64,000 nt of DNA. Origin: Dipylidium caninum. Lineage: Eukaryota; Platyhelminthes; Cestoda; Cyclophyllidea; Dipylidiidae. Position 1 is the first letter of the stretch, and each line of letters opens with the position of its first letter. A model generated the notes under the pieces. That model had not been told where the DNA came from, did not search any database, and saw nothing but the letters and a program-made list of their open reading frames with translations. This document shows positions 11,166-23,205 of this stretch, one piece after another. Position numbers and translations under genes: made by a program. The stretch is taken from NCBI GenBank assembly GCA_017562135.1, contig QEYB01000963.1:1-64000 (forward strand), given 5' to 3'.

Positions 11166-13929
11166 CAGCTATAAGGGTAAGTGGCCTCTTCTCCCGACAC
11201 CACACATCTTCCGTAAGCCGCTCACAGGCAGCCTCGAGCCTCGGAAACGCCTACTCTGGAAATAATTTCGTGCACGCACGAAACGAGATCGTGCAATAGA
11301 TGATGGACGTAATCGTCGTGAGGAATGAGCAGACCTGCTGCTCTTCTCGCCGCCCGCTGAACACCCAGACTTTCTAATAAGCCGACCCTCATTCTCGACA
11401 CCAACTCGTTTGAGAGCGAACAGAGTGGGGAAGGTAAGGTGAGCGAATAGGAGCTGATAATGGGAAGTGAAAGTTATGAAGAAGGCAGTTTGCGAGTGAA
11501 AAGTAGATCTCTGACTTGTGAATTTCAGAACAGGCACCATAATAGCATATGGAGCAGACAGGAGGCAAAAAGGGAGAAAATGACAGCAATTAGACTCAGG
11601 TTGTTTATTGCACCTACCGTATTTCCTTATTCAAATAACTCTAGGGGGAAGAGGGGGTGAGGACTTAACACCCTGAACTACGGAGTCAACTGACGTGGGG
11701 CGGATCGGCGTTGCGCACTGGAATGAGATTTGATTGTTTTCTCAATTGTTTTTCTTCGTTTTCTCCCTGTCTCCGTCTTCGATTCCGTGTACGACACTCT
11801 CTTGGACGTATTTGCCCGGCAAGGCACAGCAAAACAAGTGCGTCAGGCGCGAGGACATGCATTTCTACAATGCAGACAATAAGAGGCGATGAGTCGCGAG
11901 GAGAGGTTTGTCTGTCGTCGGCACAACCGTAGAATCACAGTATCAGAACACTCCACATATCAGCGTTGAGCGACAGTTAACAATAATTGAGTTCTGCGTG
12001 GGGCGGAAGCACTATCGAAATTTGAGGCTGGCTGTTGGGTGTCGCATTCGTCCACTGCTTGCTCTGCGACCAATTTTAAAGCCTCCCTTCTAGGATTTTC
12101 TAGCTCAATGAAAATGTCCTTTCGTTGTTCTTGTTTTCCTTGCGGGCTGTGGCAGTTGCTGTGACCCCTTCTTTTTGCTCGAGTGTCGATGGCACATGTA
12201 AGTTGTTGAAGAGGGGGCTCATGAACGAGTTGAAGGAGGCTCATTACGCGGCAACTGGTTCCTCGGGGTAGGAAACTTAGTAGCTCAGATCGAGTAATCG
12301 GACTGATTCACTTGAAATTGGAATTGCTCGGCTGCCGCTGCTGCACCTCTGAAAGGTAAGCGTCTCATTCAGCGATTGGCCGTGCTGAACTAGGCAACTG
12401 GACACAGGTAGATGACTTGGGGGAATAAGTTTCGCTGTGGTCGAGTTCGCGGAAGCCACTTTATATCACCAAGTTTTTGAGGTGGGTCAGAGTCAAGGCC
12501 ATCACCACGGAGTAAGGAGGACGCTGAAGCCGTAGGTGAAAGGAATAATCATTGAGCTCACAATCAAATACCGTTACAGTAAGTAAAACCAAACTGCCCT
12601 ACGTCCGTTGACTTAGTTGTTTAGAGTGTTAAATGTGCACGATCGGCATGTGATAGGAAAATCAACAAAATAGGCCCACTGCGGAAAGCAGCTTGGGGCT
12701 TATGGATTAAGGCGGGAGTGACGATAAAAGACACAGAAAGAGATTTTGCTACTCGGTATTTCACTTCACGCCGTCTGTGCAGAGAATGTCTGTGATGACA
12801 TTCCTTCCCAGTTATTGCCCTCACTGAAGCCTTGCACTCCGGCTCGAGGCAGTAACAATTGGAGTATAGAGCGGCTACTGAACATTGTACCTCTCCCCGA
12901 CTCGTTTACACTGCCACACAAACAATGGCTTCTTCTGGAGGTTGCTTGACAGACAGCATTCCCGACGCTCCCGAAAGTGACGTTTACAGCGTCTACTTGG
13001 CCGGAATTGAGGGAAGCTCCGTAGTGGCGTATTAAGCTGGGGTAAACGACAGTCAAATTCTTTTGACTACAGCCCAAACTGTCCGTACGCAAAGGCACGT
13101 GAGAGTGGAGATCAGTGGTCATCTTTGAGTGGTCCAGCCGCCTCCAATGCTCACCGGCGAACTGTGACTGGATGTCAGTTTATGAGTTTTATTCATGGTT
13201 GACGTCCTCTCTAGATTGAAACTCTGCTCACAACTCATTACACGAGCGATGTTCCATGCAGATCTCAGAAACTTGTTAATCCCTCTACTGGCAGGAGGAC
13301 AGAGCACATGCCGTATGAAAAGGACGCGGAATAACATTATGTCTAGTGACCCCGGTAGAAGCACAAGATGGGGCTTAGACAGAATTTTAGATGAAGGAAA
13401 AAAGCTAATTCCATCAACACGCTTGTTAGTAGATTATCATTACGCTGCTCAAAGTACACTGGTTGTCTTGATTACTGCGGTGAGAGTGACCCTTATCCAT
13501 TATGCCAGTCGGTAGAAGAAAAAGCCTTCGTGAGAGTGGAAACTCCCCATTTTAACTGCGTAGGCTGAAGAAACGTAGTAAGGTGAAACCTCCAGCTACG
13601 AGATATTCGCAGCTGCGTGTAGAAGAATTAACAGTGTGATAATGCGAGCGACGGATGAGTGGCCAACTCTTCTTTTAACAAAAATATTCATTTTGGTAAG
13701 GAGAGCATTCCCCAGGTGGAGACGTGACGAAGCGCAGAATTGGGAGATGCAACCAACTCTGTTTCATCGGTGACTGCACCACCTCGCTAACTGAGCAGCA
13801 TCAACTTCCACCTCGTTCCCAACTTAACATTCCGGCCTTTCACACTAAGATCCTTCAGCTAATTTAATAAGAAGAGTGTGCTAACGTGCTGTATATTGGG
13901 CGGGGTCAGCCTCTTTCCCTGTTTTGGAA
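11166..13929. other. No recognisable gene
   Basis: Frames up to 123 codons (minus, 11540-11169) occur, but none has motifs, splice partners or similarity to its neighbours. It fills the space between the tandem duplication and repeat R1 copy B. Confidence 0.6.
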
Positions 13930-14590
13930 AACGCGACTCTTGATGGTACTCGCCTGGCTCATTGTACGCTAACGCACCACATGGGGTCTAGAAAGGTGGT
14001 ATTCCCCTTTCATTTTCACCTATTGAAACGCATTCTAGCGCCTATTTCGAGTGTCTCCCTTAAGTCAGGAAAAATAATGCACACAAGCAATGTCATGCAT
14101 GAGACCTTGATTATACTGATAGGGAAGTAGTCAATCAGTTAATTGTTTAACTGTGAATCCATCGTTACTTATTTTAGCTCTTAGTTTTCCAATTAAGGAA
14201 GCAACAGTCATTTTAAGTTCTTTGCCTTTTCTTCAGGTGTCAACCTTTTGTTGTGGTTGATTCTTCTCACACATTCCACCCAACCTTCTTCTGATGTTAC
14301 CTTTGTTCTTTCCTGGAACATTTCCTCAATGACGGAATATTCCTTCTTCACCCCTAAGGTTTGTGTTTCTTTACACGCAATCTTGAACAGCCGCTTTGAA
14401 CGTGAAATTAATACGCGGCCAGATGCTCACAGTGCGTAGATTGTACCCGCCCATAGAGGCTTTCGTTTGGATATGCGAGACATTACTCTCCCACTAGCAC
14501 AGTAAATTTTTGTGTAGTGACAAGGCCAGTTGAAACCTATATGAATTTCGCTTCTGATATGGTGTAAAATTTGCTTTTTAGGTGGTCATG
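13930..14590 (+). repeat. Dispersed inverted repeat R1, copy B
   Basis: Partner of 5300-5960 in opposite orientation. This copy has a clean acceptor (tttcttcag) at about 14238 and a donor-like CCTAAG followed by gtttgt near 14361. Between them lies an exon-like frame with a hydrophobic start (LLLWLILLTHSTQ) and then SSDVTFVLSWNISS. Product unknown. Confidence 0.75.
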
Positions 14591-15407
14591 AAAATTACAA
14601 AGGTTATCGAAGTTGTCGGTAGAAGCCCACCTCCTTCGCAGGAGACCCTTCCACTTTTTCCAGGGAGACGTGACAGTTTGTGCTAGTCGAGCATTAGAAT
14701 CCCACTTATTCCAGATGGAACGTACATCCCCCTTAATTAGAAGAATACCTTATAAAATGCCAGTCAGTAATTCCTAGATCGAAAGCTTCAGCTGTTTACG
14801 GAGCACTGGTTTTCAATTGTCACTTCTTCACCGTGAGAACTGAAGTGCCTCACCACTTCATTCCGGTCATTCACAGACGATGAACTCGAAGTGGCGTTGA
14901 CTGCGTATGACTCCATGACGGGGAAGGCGGACAGTCGGCTACAAAATTGTGTGAAAAAGGAGACTGTGGGCATAAGCGAGTAGAAGGTGACCGCTTTTCA
15001 GGTAAAAGGTGGGTGAAGAAGATGGACGCAGTCTTTTCATGCGGCCCCTGAAAAAGGTACTTAGATAAGCGCACGATACTTCTCATCAAGGTGGGGGCGA
15101 GAGGGAGAAGGCAAAGGTGAAAACACTTTCTCATAGTCGCTCTGCGTTATAGTGCTCGACTGGAGGCTTACGGTGAAATGGTGCTGACTCCCGCATTTTC
15201 CCTTTAGCCTGACAGACAGGCAGACCAACGGAAAGAGGTATCTACTCATCTCTCGGCGTGATTTTGCAGTTTTACGACTTTAACACAAGCCTATAGTGCA
15301 TCAAAGAGGACTTTTGTGGCTAGTATGTGTCATTAGCGACTTCGAGCCCTCTTCCATCCTCCACTCTCACAACTCCAAAATCATCTCGCAAGTAGTTGCT
15401 CACTTCT

Positions 15408-15428
15408 TTTTCTTCTTCTTCTTCTTCT
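15408..15428 (+). repeat. TTC trinucleotide tract
   Basis: A short TTC run in an otherwise unassigned stretch. It produces an artefactual Lys-rich frame on the minus strand. Confidence 0.7.
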
Positions 15429-16140
15429 CCTTCCACGAGAGTAATTTAGTCTGATGAAGATCTAGTGAAATAGGTGTTAATAAATGTACCACGTCCTTGT
15501 AGGATCCTCCAATGACACAATTGGGACAGTTATGTCTCCACCTGACTGACCTCCACAACAAACAGTTAAGACTACGGCTCACCTTAATGGTTGCAGGTGT
15601 AGGAGCTTTCGGTGGGCATTTTATCTCTTTATACATTGTAATACACCATTATGGCACGGATTTAATCTCGCTCCCACAATACGACTTTCCAGTGAGTCAT
15701 GTGACGCAATGGGGCTGCGTCCTCTTCTCTTTCTCCCTTTCTCTTTCTCTATAGCATCTTCTGGTGTGATTCCTCACTCCCCAAAACATACGAGATCACT
15801 TCTGTCAAAACGTGCGCCACAGAGCTCCATTTGCAACAGAGTGCTCCTTTTATAATTACCAAACATTTGTTCACATTTGTGAATTACTTTTCTTCAACCC
15901 TTACACCGCCATTTCAATAAGAAATTAGTGTTAAGAGCCAACATTTCTCTCCTCCTACGGATGGCTCGCAATTCTAACCAACTTGATTTTACTGAGTGAA
16001 CCATTTGTTAAAAACATACAACGAAATACAGTGTTGTGGTCTTTTGAGAACTTTTATCTGGTGGATGAATTAAAGTAATGAAAGAGGACCGTTAAGTGTT
16101 GATGCATTTATCGTATGAAAAGGTCTAATTTGTATTTCTC

Positions 16141-16205
16141 ATACCTCCACGTGGAGGTATCTTCAATGCCTGACAATGGCAGATAATCGTCATTGTCAGG
16201 CATTT
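16141..16205. repeat. Adjacent perfect palindrome and perfect hairpin
   Basis: Bases 16141-16160 are a perfect 20-bp palindrome (half-site ATACCTCCAC) with a CACGTG core. Four bases later AATGCCTGACAATG (16165-16178) pairs perfectly with 16191-16204 across a 12-nt loop. No open frame of 60 codons overlaps this stretch. Confidence 0.85.
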
Positions 16206-16509
16206 ACAACCCTGTTTCCATTCTGCCCTTTTTTTTACTCAAAGTATGCAAGATAAACATTGTTGAGTAGCAGCTTCAACGTGTTTGGTCAATTACTTCT
16301 GTGGGGTACCCGAACCTGTCAAATTGGCCATTTTGTAAGGAATCAAAGCACAGGGCCATACTAACTCTCCCCTGCCAAGAAGTTTGGCAATTTCGCTGAG
16401 GCTATTATCGTCCAAGTTTCACTATATTCTCTCCACCTTTCTCCACCCTTCACACCTTCCACTTAGTCTTCTATGTAGTTACTTTAATAGTGGAGTGTCA
16501 CGCTAACGG

Positions 16510-16534
16510 TTTATGTGGGGAAATCCCACATAAA
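16510..16534. repeat. Perfect 10-bp inverted repeat
   Basis: TTTATGTGGG at 16510-16519 pairs with CCCACATAAA at 16525-16534 around a 5-nt loop. It is the third perfect inverted repeat within 400 bp of this frame-poor stretch. Confidence 0.8.
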
Positions 16535-18035
16535 TGCCTGCTTACAACTACAAAACCGCCCCTCCATATCTGTGAAAGTGTTAAACATATCCAAACTCCA
16601 AGGCCATGTCTTTCCAACTCAAATAATGCAACGCATTTAAATGAATACAGCTTCCATTAAACATAAAGGCATTAGTGAGAATGTTTGCTCTACTGTATCA
16701 GCGCGAGTTCATGCGTTACAGTGAACAATCGTTTCCAACAACCCTGTTAACATACGCTATCTCTGCTGCCAAACACCGCCAGGCCAATTCTCCCTGCGGA
16801 AAACAATTAAGTATCAAAGCTCATTAAGACAAGGAAGGCGGATTTAGTTGAAATATGAGCATCGGGTCAAGTAATCCGTGACTCTTTGTCTCCTCACACA
16901 TAGCCCACCACCAAGATGATCATGGACTGTTGTTGGCATTGTAGCGGCTGAAGCGGTTGCTCTAACTTCTCTGTCTATGCTTAATTAGCAGAGCATGAGT
17001 CTTCCTCCACTCAGTCAGGTCACCCTTGCCCCTATTCATTGCACAAATGCGTCGAGTCCGAAGCGTATAGAGGAGGGGAAACTGAGGAGGTTATTATCCG
17101 AGTGCTTCTGTACACTAGTGCGACTACACTTTGTTGAACTGAAATGTGATGATAAAATGGAGGAATACAGAGTCAAGTGTTGGTGGTGTTGTCTTCCACC
17201 TCCATGCGCTCGTTGCTGGAGTGCAGTAGTAAGAGAAATGAGTAGTCAGAGTGAACAGGGCATAATGCTTCTTTCATGCAACGAAAATTTCACTTGTGGA
17301 CTGACATATGGAAAGGAACGAGGAGAGGGAAAATGAAAGAGTAGAAGAGGAAGTCCTCCGCGTCCTCTGAAAGTTCGCTGCACGGTGCAGTGGGTCCTTT
17401 TGTGGAAGTCAAGCCGTCCAGCCGACATCAGCACGACTTGTCATGACGCCTACTTCCCCAATCCACTAACGAGTCCTGATCTACTTGGCCAAATTTCCCA
17501 TGGAGTTCGGCAGACGAGACCGTTTTTTCTGCATTTTCTGGACTGCTGTGCCATCTGCCATGTCTGATTGGTCAATAGGCACGCCACATTCAGCAAGGGT
17601 ACACGTATTCTGAGCCAATGATGCCGTGAATGTGGAGGCGATCAAAGGGCCGTGACGTTTTTAACCCACTCCCCACCCCTCTCCAGCACATTTTCTTTTT
17701 TGGTGACTCTAGATTTTACTTTCCTCTGCCCTCTCTTTTCCAAGAAGGCTTCCTTCCATAAAATTCACTTCCCCATCTTCCTATTTCCAATCTGGAGCTC
17801 TTTTCGGCACCAAATACTTATCTTGTCAACTCATAGCGAGTTGGGCGTGTGGGACAGACAAGTCAGAGGAGTCCTCGGAATCAGGTGGAGAGATTCACAT
17901 ACTTCAAGTCAATTCTCTTGGGATGAAAATGCTGTAAGGACTGCGCTAATTGCGTCTCATGTCATGCGTAGCGAGTAAAATTTCAATCGGGAAGATGTCC
18001 TCGTAAATAAAACCCATCAACTGACGTTCAGTCAC

Positions 18036-18070
18036 AGTAGTCCGGTGAGCTCACAGTCGACTGGACTACT
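18036..18070. repeat. Nested palindromes (cruciform-like)
   Basis: AGTAGTCC (18036-18043) pairs with GGACTACT (18063-18070). The 19 bases between contain two further 8-bp palindromes, TGAGCTCA and AGTCGACT. Confidence 0.6.
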
Positions 18071-21000
18071 CAAAGACGACGACTAATTTCCAACCTATAC
18101 ACAGCCATTTGCACCTCCGGAACCTGACAGCCCGTGATGTTCATCCTAGGCTGTGAGCGCTCTTCGTTGGAGTTTAGTGATAAGATCCAATAAGAACGTA
18201 TCGCCACCCATTCGTTTTCCTATCGTTGCATGTGACCGTTTCGACACAGTATCGTGTGAAATCGAGTGCGCGAAGTACATCTCAAGGCTCGTGGTCCGGC
18301 AATCCAACAAAAAGTTCATCATCTCTTTTCTCGACTCACGGTCATGCCACCAACCCACCAACAGGCGGTCAAGCATCGGGCTGGCTTGCGGAGGTCTGCG
18401 TTGCGCCGGTACGAGTTGGTCCTCTAACTCTTCCCTCTGGAAACGATGGTCAGACTACCTGTCTAATATGACGACAATAACTCGTCGCTGCCGCATGCTG
18501 ACGTCTTACCGTATCCACGATATAGAGAAGAATGGAGTTGAATTAAGTGGCAAACTTATAGAGGCACGAAATTCCCTTGATCTCACCGGGAGGATTTCAA
18601 CAACTACACCGACCTAACACTATCTCTGACTACTCTGCCAAGACCACCGCCGCCCCTACATGGGCTCCCTGGGTCTGCGGAGGCAAACAATGGTGATAGC
18701 TTGCTCTGAGCACTCGTTGTGGTTGCTCCATACCTGTTCGACAAAAACTGTTGGGCACCTAGTCGTTTTGTTCACAAATGAAAGGCGAAACTGGCAGAAA
18801 ATGCGCCTTTTACTAGATGAGATGTCTTCCCTAAGCAACACGAACATGATCTCCGGTAGGTCGATTCGTCGGCTTTTGTGAGAAAAATGCAGATATGCAT
18901 CGAAAAACCTCGTACATACAAGAGGCGAAAGGCAGCGGGGACAGCAACGAAGTCAAGGCTACTGCTGAACAGTAGCAGGGACGACCTCACTCTTGTCCGG
19001 TAGGCCTTAATAGCGGCTACATGAACGCTTGGCCGATGAAATACCGCGTAGAAAGTAGAAGCCCCTGGTGCGAGGGGAGCATTGAAATAAAGGGAGGTGG
19101 ATTACGCCCAGGATTAAGACTTGAGCTTTCATCCGGAGGGAAAATGGCCGCTAAATAAGCTTTTTTTAGGCGCCTCAAACAGTTGGAAATGCGGGCGGGA
19201 CGCTGTCGGTGTGCGAGATTCGCGAAGTAAGAAATGCGGGAAGGAAGGAAGGAAGCCAATATTCTGCCTTGGGTTAGACAAATTGATGCCTTTACGTGAT
19301 AGTGAAGTACTTTCGAGTCCCCCGGCTTTCCTCCTAACCACATAGGCTGTTTCTCTAACTCAATTCGGCAGCCTCTTGTCCACACACAACTATCACGGAA
19401 GGGGAATCGCCACCGTTTCGTCAAGGCAGTAATAATTAGAGCATAGGTTAGGCAGTATACACTTAATCTCCTCGCACTGTTCCATACTGCTGCCAAAGAC
19501 GAGTGTAAGACACGGCTTCCCCCTCCAATTCCTCTTCAGCAAACATTTCCGCACCGGTAAGCACCGAGTACAGTAAGAAAATAGCAAATGGAAAGCACCA
19601 CTGGCAACGTCCACGTGACTTGATTTGAGAGAAGCCTCGTCGCTGTTCCCCAAATAGGTTCAAATTGTTCAGAGGAGCAGGCGCACGTCAACTCTGATTA
19701 GTCAAGTCGCCTACGAGCTCACTGGTCAGCTGTGGTTACATGGCGGCAGATGAGTTGTATTGATAGCTGATGTCTTCTCGATTGACAGTTGGCATACCAC
19801 TCAGTGCGCGGACGCCTGTCAGCGTAGTTCTGAGACCATTTACAAACTGATGCAATTCTATCAAAGCTTCTTAATCCCGACCGAAGTTCGCGTTCACCTT
19901 CGTTTGAACTGCCCAGCGCTGAGCGAAGACGGGGAGAAGATAGGGGTCTAAGTTGTAGTAAGAAGTCCTATTATGAGCGACAGGAGAGAGGCAAGGAGAA
20001 TTTGGAGGCAGCAAAGACAGAGTACAGGAGTGGTGAGAAGTAGAACGGATATGTGCATTGGACTCAGCGTTCCCTCAATCATCATCGCGCCAATAACCAA
20101 ATTTACTGAGCTCGAAACCGTTGCTTTTAACTATGCAAGATTTCGTGGAGCTTTCCAATGCTCATTCCAATTGAAAACTTTTGCACCCACACAAACGTTT
20201 TCTACACTCAAATTCGGCTCCCTCTTATTTCCCCGCCTCCATTCTCACCTATCTCGTCACTCATGAGTGGTAGATGAAGCCATGACTAGGCGGCTTTTGC
20301 CATGGCAATTTCAGCTCACCGCAGCCAAGAAGGGAAGAGCAGAGGACGGTCGGATACACTTTTCAGCTGGTAGTATATGAAAAAGAGTAAATCACTTGGA
20401 TGAATTTTGGCAGTAAAGGCGAGTCGCCTCTTCGACACGCCCGAAGCAATTTGAGGATTTGTTTATCGTAAGATCGCCCTGTTGTCTCTGAATAGTGTGG
20501 TGAGTCATTATGCGTTCAGCAAAATTCTTCTCCAGGTCTAAATTCTCTGACTGACGAGATGCATTTGCTCACCTTCGCTTTAGACACGAAGAAAATCTCC
20601 AGATTGTGTCGTACGCCTGCTTCATTTCACCATTAAGTACTTTGAAGCGAACATATTCTCGGCACAACGCGCGTTTCACATTTCGAGTTCCACTGCGTTC
20701 ACCGTCACATCCTCCACTCGGACAAAAGGGTGCTCACGAGTGCTTCGAGTGATAAGCAGTCCTGACTCGAGAGGTCACATGAGTGGGCATGCAACCGACG
20801 AAACTCACTCAAAAGCCTTTTTCGAATTCACCACTGGCGTTGGTGGGCGACGTAGCTTCAGCAGAATGATCAGTCGAGCTGTGTAAAAGGTTTTCAGAGG
20901 ACGTGAAGCAGTTCCCATTACACCCTTTCGTTCTCTTTCACCTCTCCCCCTTCTCCAAATGTCATTTGCTTCGTTACAGTTCACACAAGGATTTAATTGT

Positions 21001-23167
21001 TGCGTCAGAGGGGCATAATGGCTGATCTCCTCTTGTTCCATCTCAGCAGCAGGTATTGGTTGACTAGCCGAAAGGTGCAATAAATTGGCGGAATAGCGAT
21101 TAGACAGACACTGGTAGGGGAACCACAAGTGAGTAATGAAGTCAGGAAATAAGGGGAACTACGTTGGTGATAGAGAGGAAGAATTTTGTGAAGTGACAAC
21201 CCACATTTCGCCATTGGAATCGTGGCGGAGGAGGTTAGATCGACTGGTCTCCATTGCTAGAGAGAAGCGAAACTTTGTTGGGATTTCGTGGAACAGCACG
21301 GATGCTGCAACAGTTAAGCCAATTTTCCTCTGCTGCTGTTTGTCTAGACAAAACCGGATTTGGGTGTTTCACATCACAGTGACATCGTGTGGACCTCACT
21401 GAGTAACCTGTGCAGCCTACAAGTTCCTCTTTTGCACCTCTGATCATCAACTTCTTCCCATTGATCTCCATCGGCCTCCCTGATGGGACGAGCGGGATTT
21501 GTCTAAATTACAGGGAAAGTCTGAAATGGAGAAATAAACTGATGCCTTTCACACCGGCAACGTGATGGTCGACCGACTGACCGCGTTGGAGGCTGAGTTA
21601 GTGGCTTTTGGTGGGACGCAGAGTGCCGGCGGAAGACGTGACAATGCTGGTGGACGCGAGGGTATCGAGCCAATGCGTGAGACGTTTACGCTGATGTCAG
21701 TCGTGTGAATCGCAACAGACAGCGACGATGTGTGCAGAACCAATGGGAGAAGCACACACGTGTGCAATGATCATCGTGCATTTCGCAAGGAGGACGAGAG
21801 TGCCGACTAATGAAGCACGTGACGGTATTCCGACGACCTCTCGTGACTTGGTGAGATGGTAGGCGATCAATGTTGAAACTCCTGGTTCCACGGGAAGCAC
21901 GTAGTTGCCTATCTCCGTCAACCTTTTCTCCTTGCAGCCCAAACCATACTGTCTCTGAATTTCACACTGTTGGAGGTAAAGCCGGTGAAAAAGCAATGGA
22001 GGAGTTTATCACGCGGAAGGACGCTGGTGTTTTAGTATGGTGACAGTGACTTTTATATTGAGACGTTTGTTGATTCCGATATACCTGCGAATGCCGCAAC
22101 TATTCTTTCACCTCCACCGACGTCACTCAGCCGGCCTTAGCACTTCTTCTCTCCCAACCAACCAGCCGAGCGCATCGCTTCTGCCTTCCTCTGCATCATT
22201 TGCCTCAGGCGATGATTTTTTCAAGTCGTCTTGCTGCTCTGCATCTGCGGTTAGTGGGTCGGGGTGGAGATGGTAACTCAGCTCAAACAAGTCAATCTCC
22301 AGTTTTCGCGCAGTCTCCGCGTCATCTACCGAGGAGAATGCGGTGACATGTGGAGGGTTGAATGATAGGCAGAGAAGGAGGCTGAGGACGAGTGCGAGTG
22401 CAAGAGGCCTTTGTAGCCGACAGGATGTAATAGTAATTTCAGTTTGGAGGCAGGAAGTTACTCAAAGTTGGAATGCTCAGCCTTCTGCACATTAGCAACC
22501 TCACCTGTTTACCATTTATTCACAGTTTGTACGATTCCAGAACGTGTGTGACTCTGGAGTGTGGCTTTTAACTGGTCCTTTTCAACTCCTCTGTGCTCAA
22601 CTGGGGACACTAACTCCTCTTTCCCCACTACAATGCCGTCTTCAGTTTTGTGACTTCTCCTCTCCCATCACACCAATGTCTCCTCACATCCTACATTGAC
22701 AATCCTCCCGCTAAGTCATGAAACCGCATTTCTTGGACAACAGCGAAATCCACGAGACAGTCTACACGACGACGGTGTCAGGTCTTAACAAAGTCATCGT
22801 CGATCAATGATGGTCGCCCAGACCGTAGCCTACCAGGAAGTTCGAAATCGCTTGATCGGCAATAGAATTTCCTCGAATACCATATTTTCTACAAAGTCTC
22901 ACCATGATTGCTAGAACCAGGGGCCCCATGTTGGTCAAGGCGGCCATTGGTAAATAGGAATGTTGCTTATGGATTTAACACGTTGGAGTAGATGGAATCA
23001 CGATTATTGTCTAGACGTCAACACTTTTCTAACCCCGAGTTCTGCTTCGTTTCTATTAATTTCATTGACAATCCGTGATCCAGTCTAGTCTGCCGTTAAT
23101 GTCAAAGGAAGACAAACTATCATTGCTTAAATCATTTAAGTAAAGCATGACAAAATATTAAAGTCAC

Positions 23168-23205
23168 GTGATGTGAAAAGGTACCCAAAAGTTGCTTTTC
23201 ATCAC
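23168..23205. repeat. Hairpin with a two-base bulge
   Basis: GTGATG-TG-AAAAG pairs with CTTTTCATCAC, an 11-bp stem with a two-base bulge and a 14-nt loop. It sits in a roughly 1-kb stretch without an open frame of 60 codons. Confidence 0.5.

Noticed and set aside
18153..18617. 154-codon plus-strand open frame
   Set aside because: No motif, no splice context, overlapping frames on both strands, and composition like translated non-coding DNA.
19017..19496. 159-codon minus-strand open frame
   Set aside because: Several other long frames overlap it in both directions. No domain or signal could be recognised.
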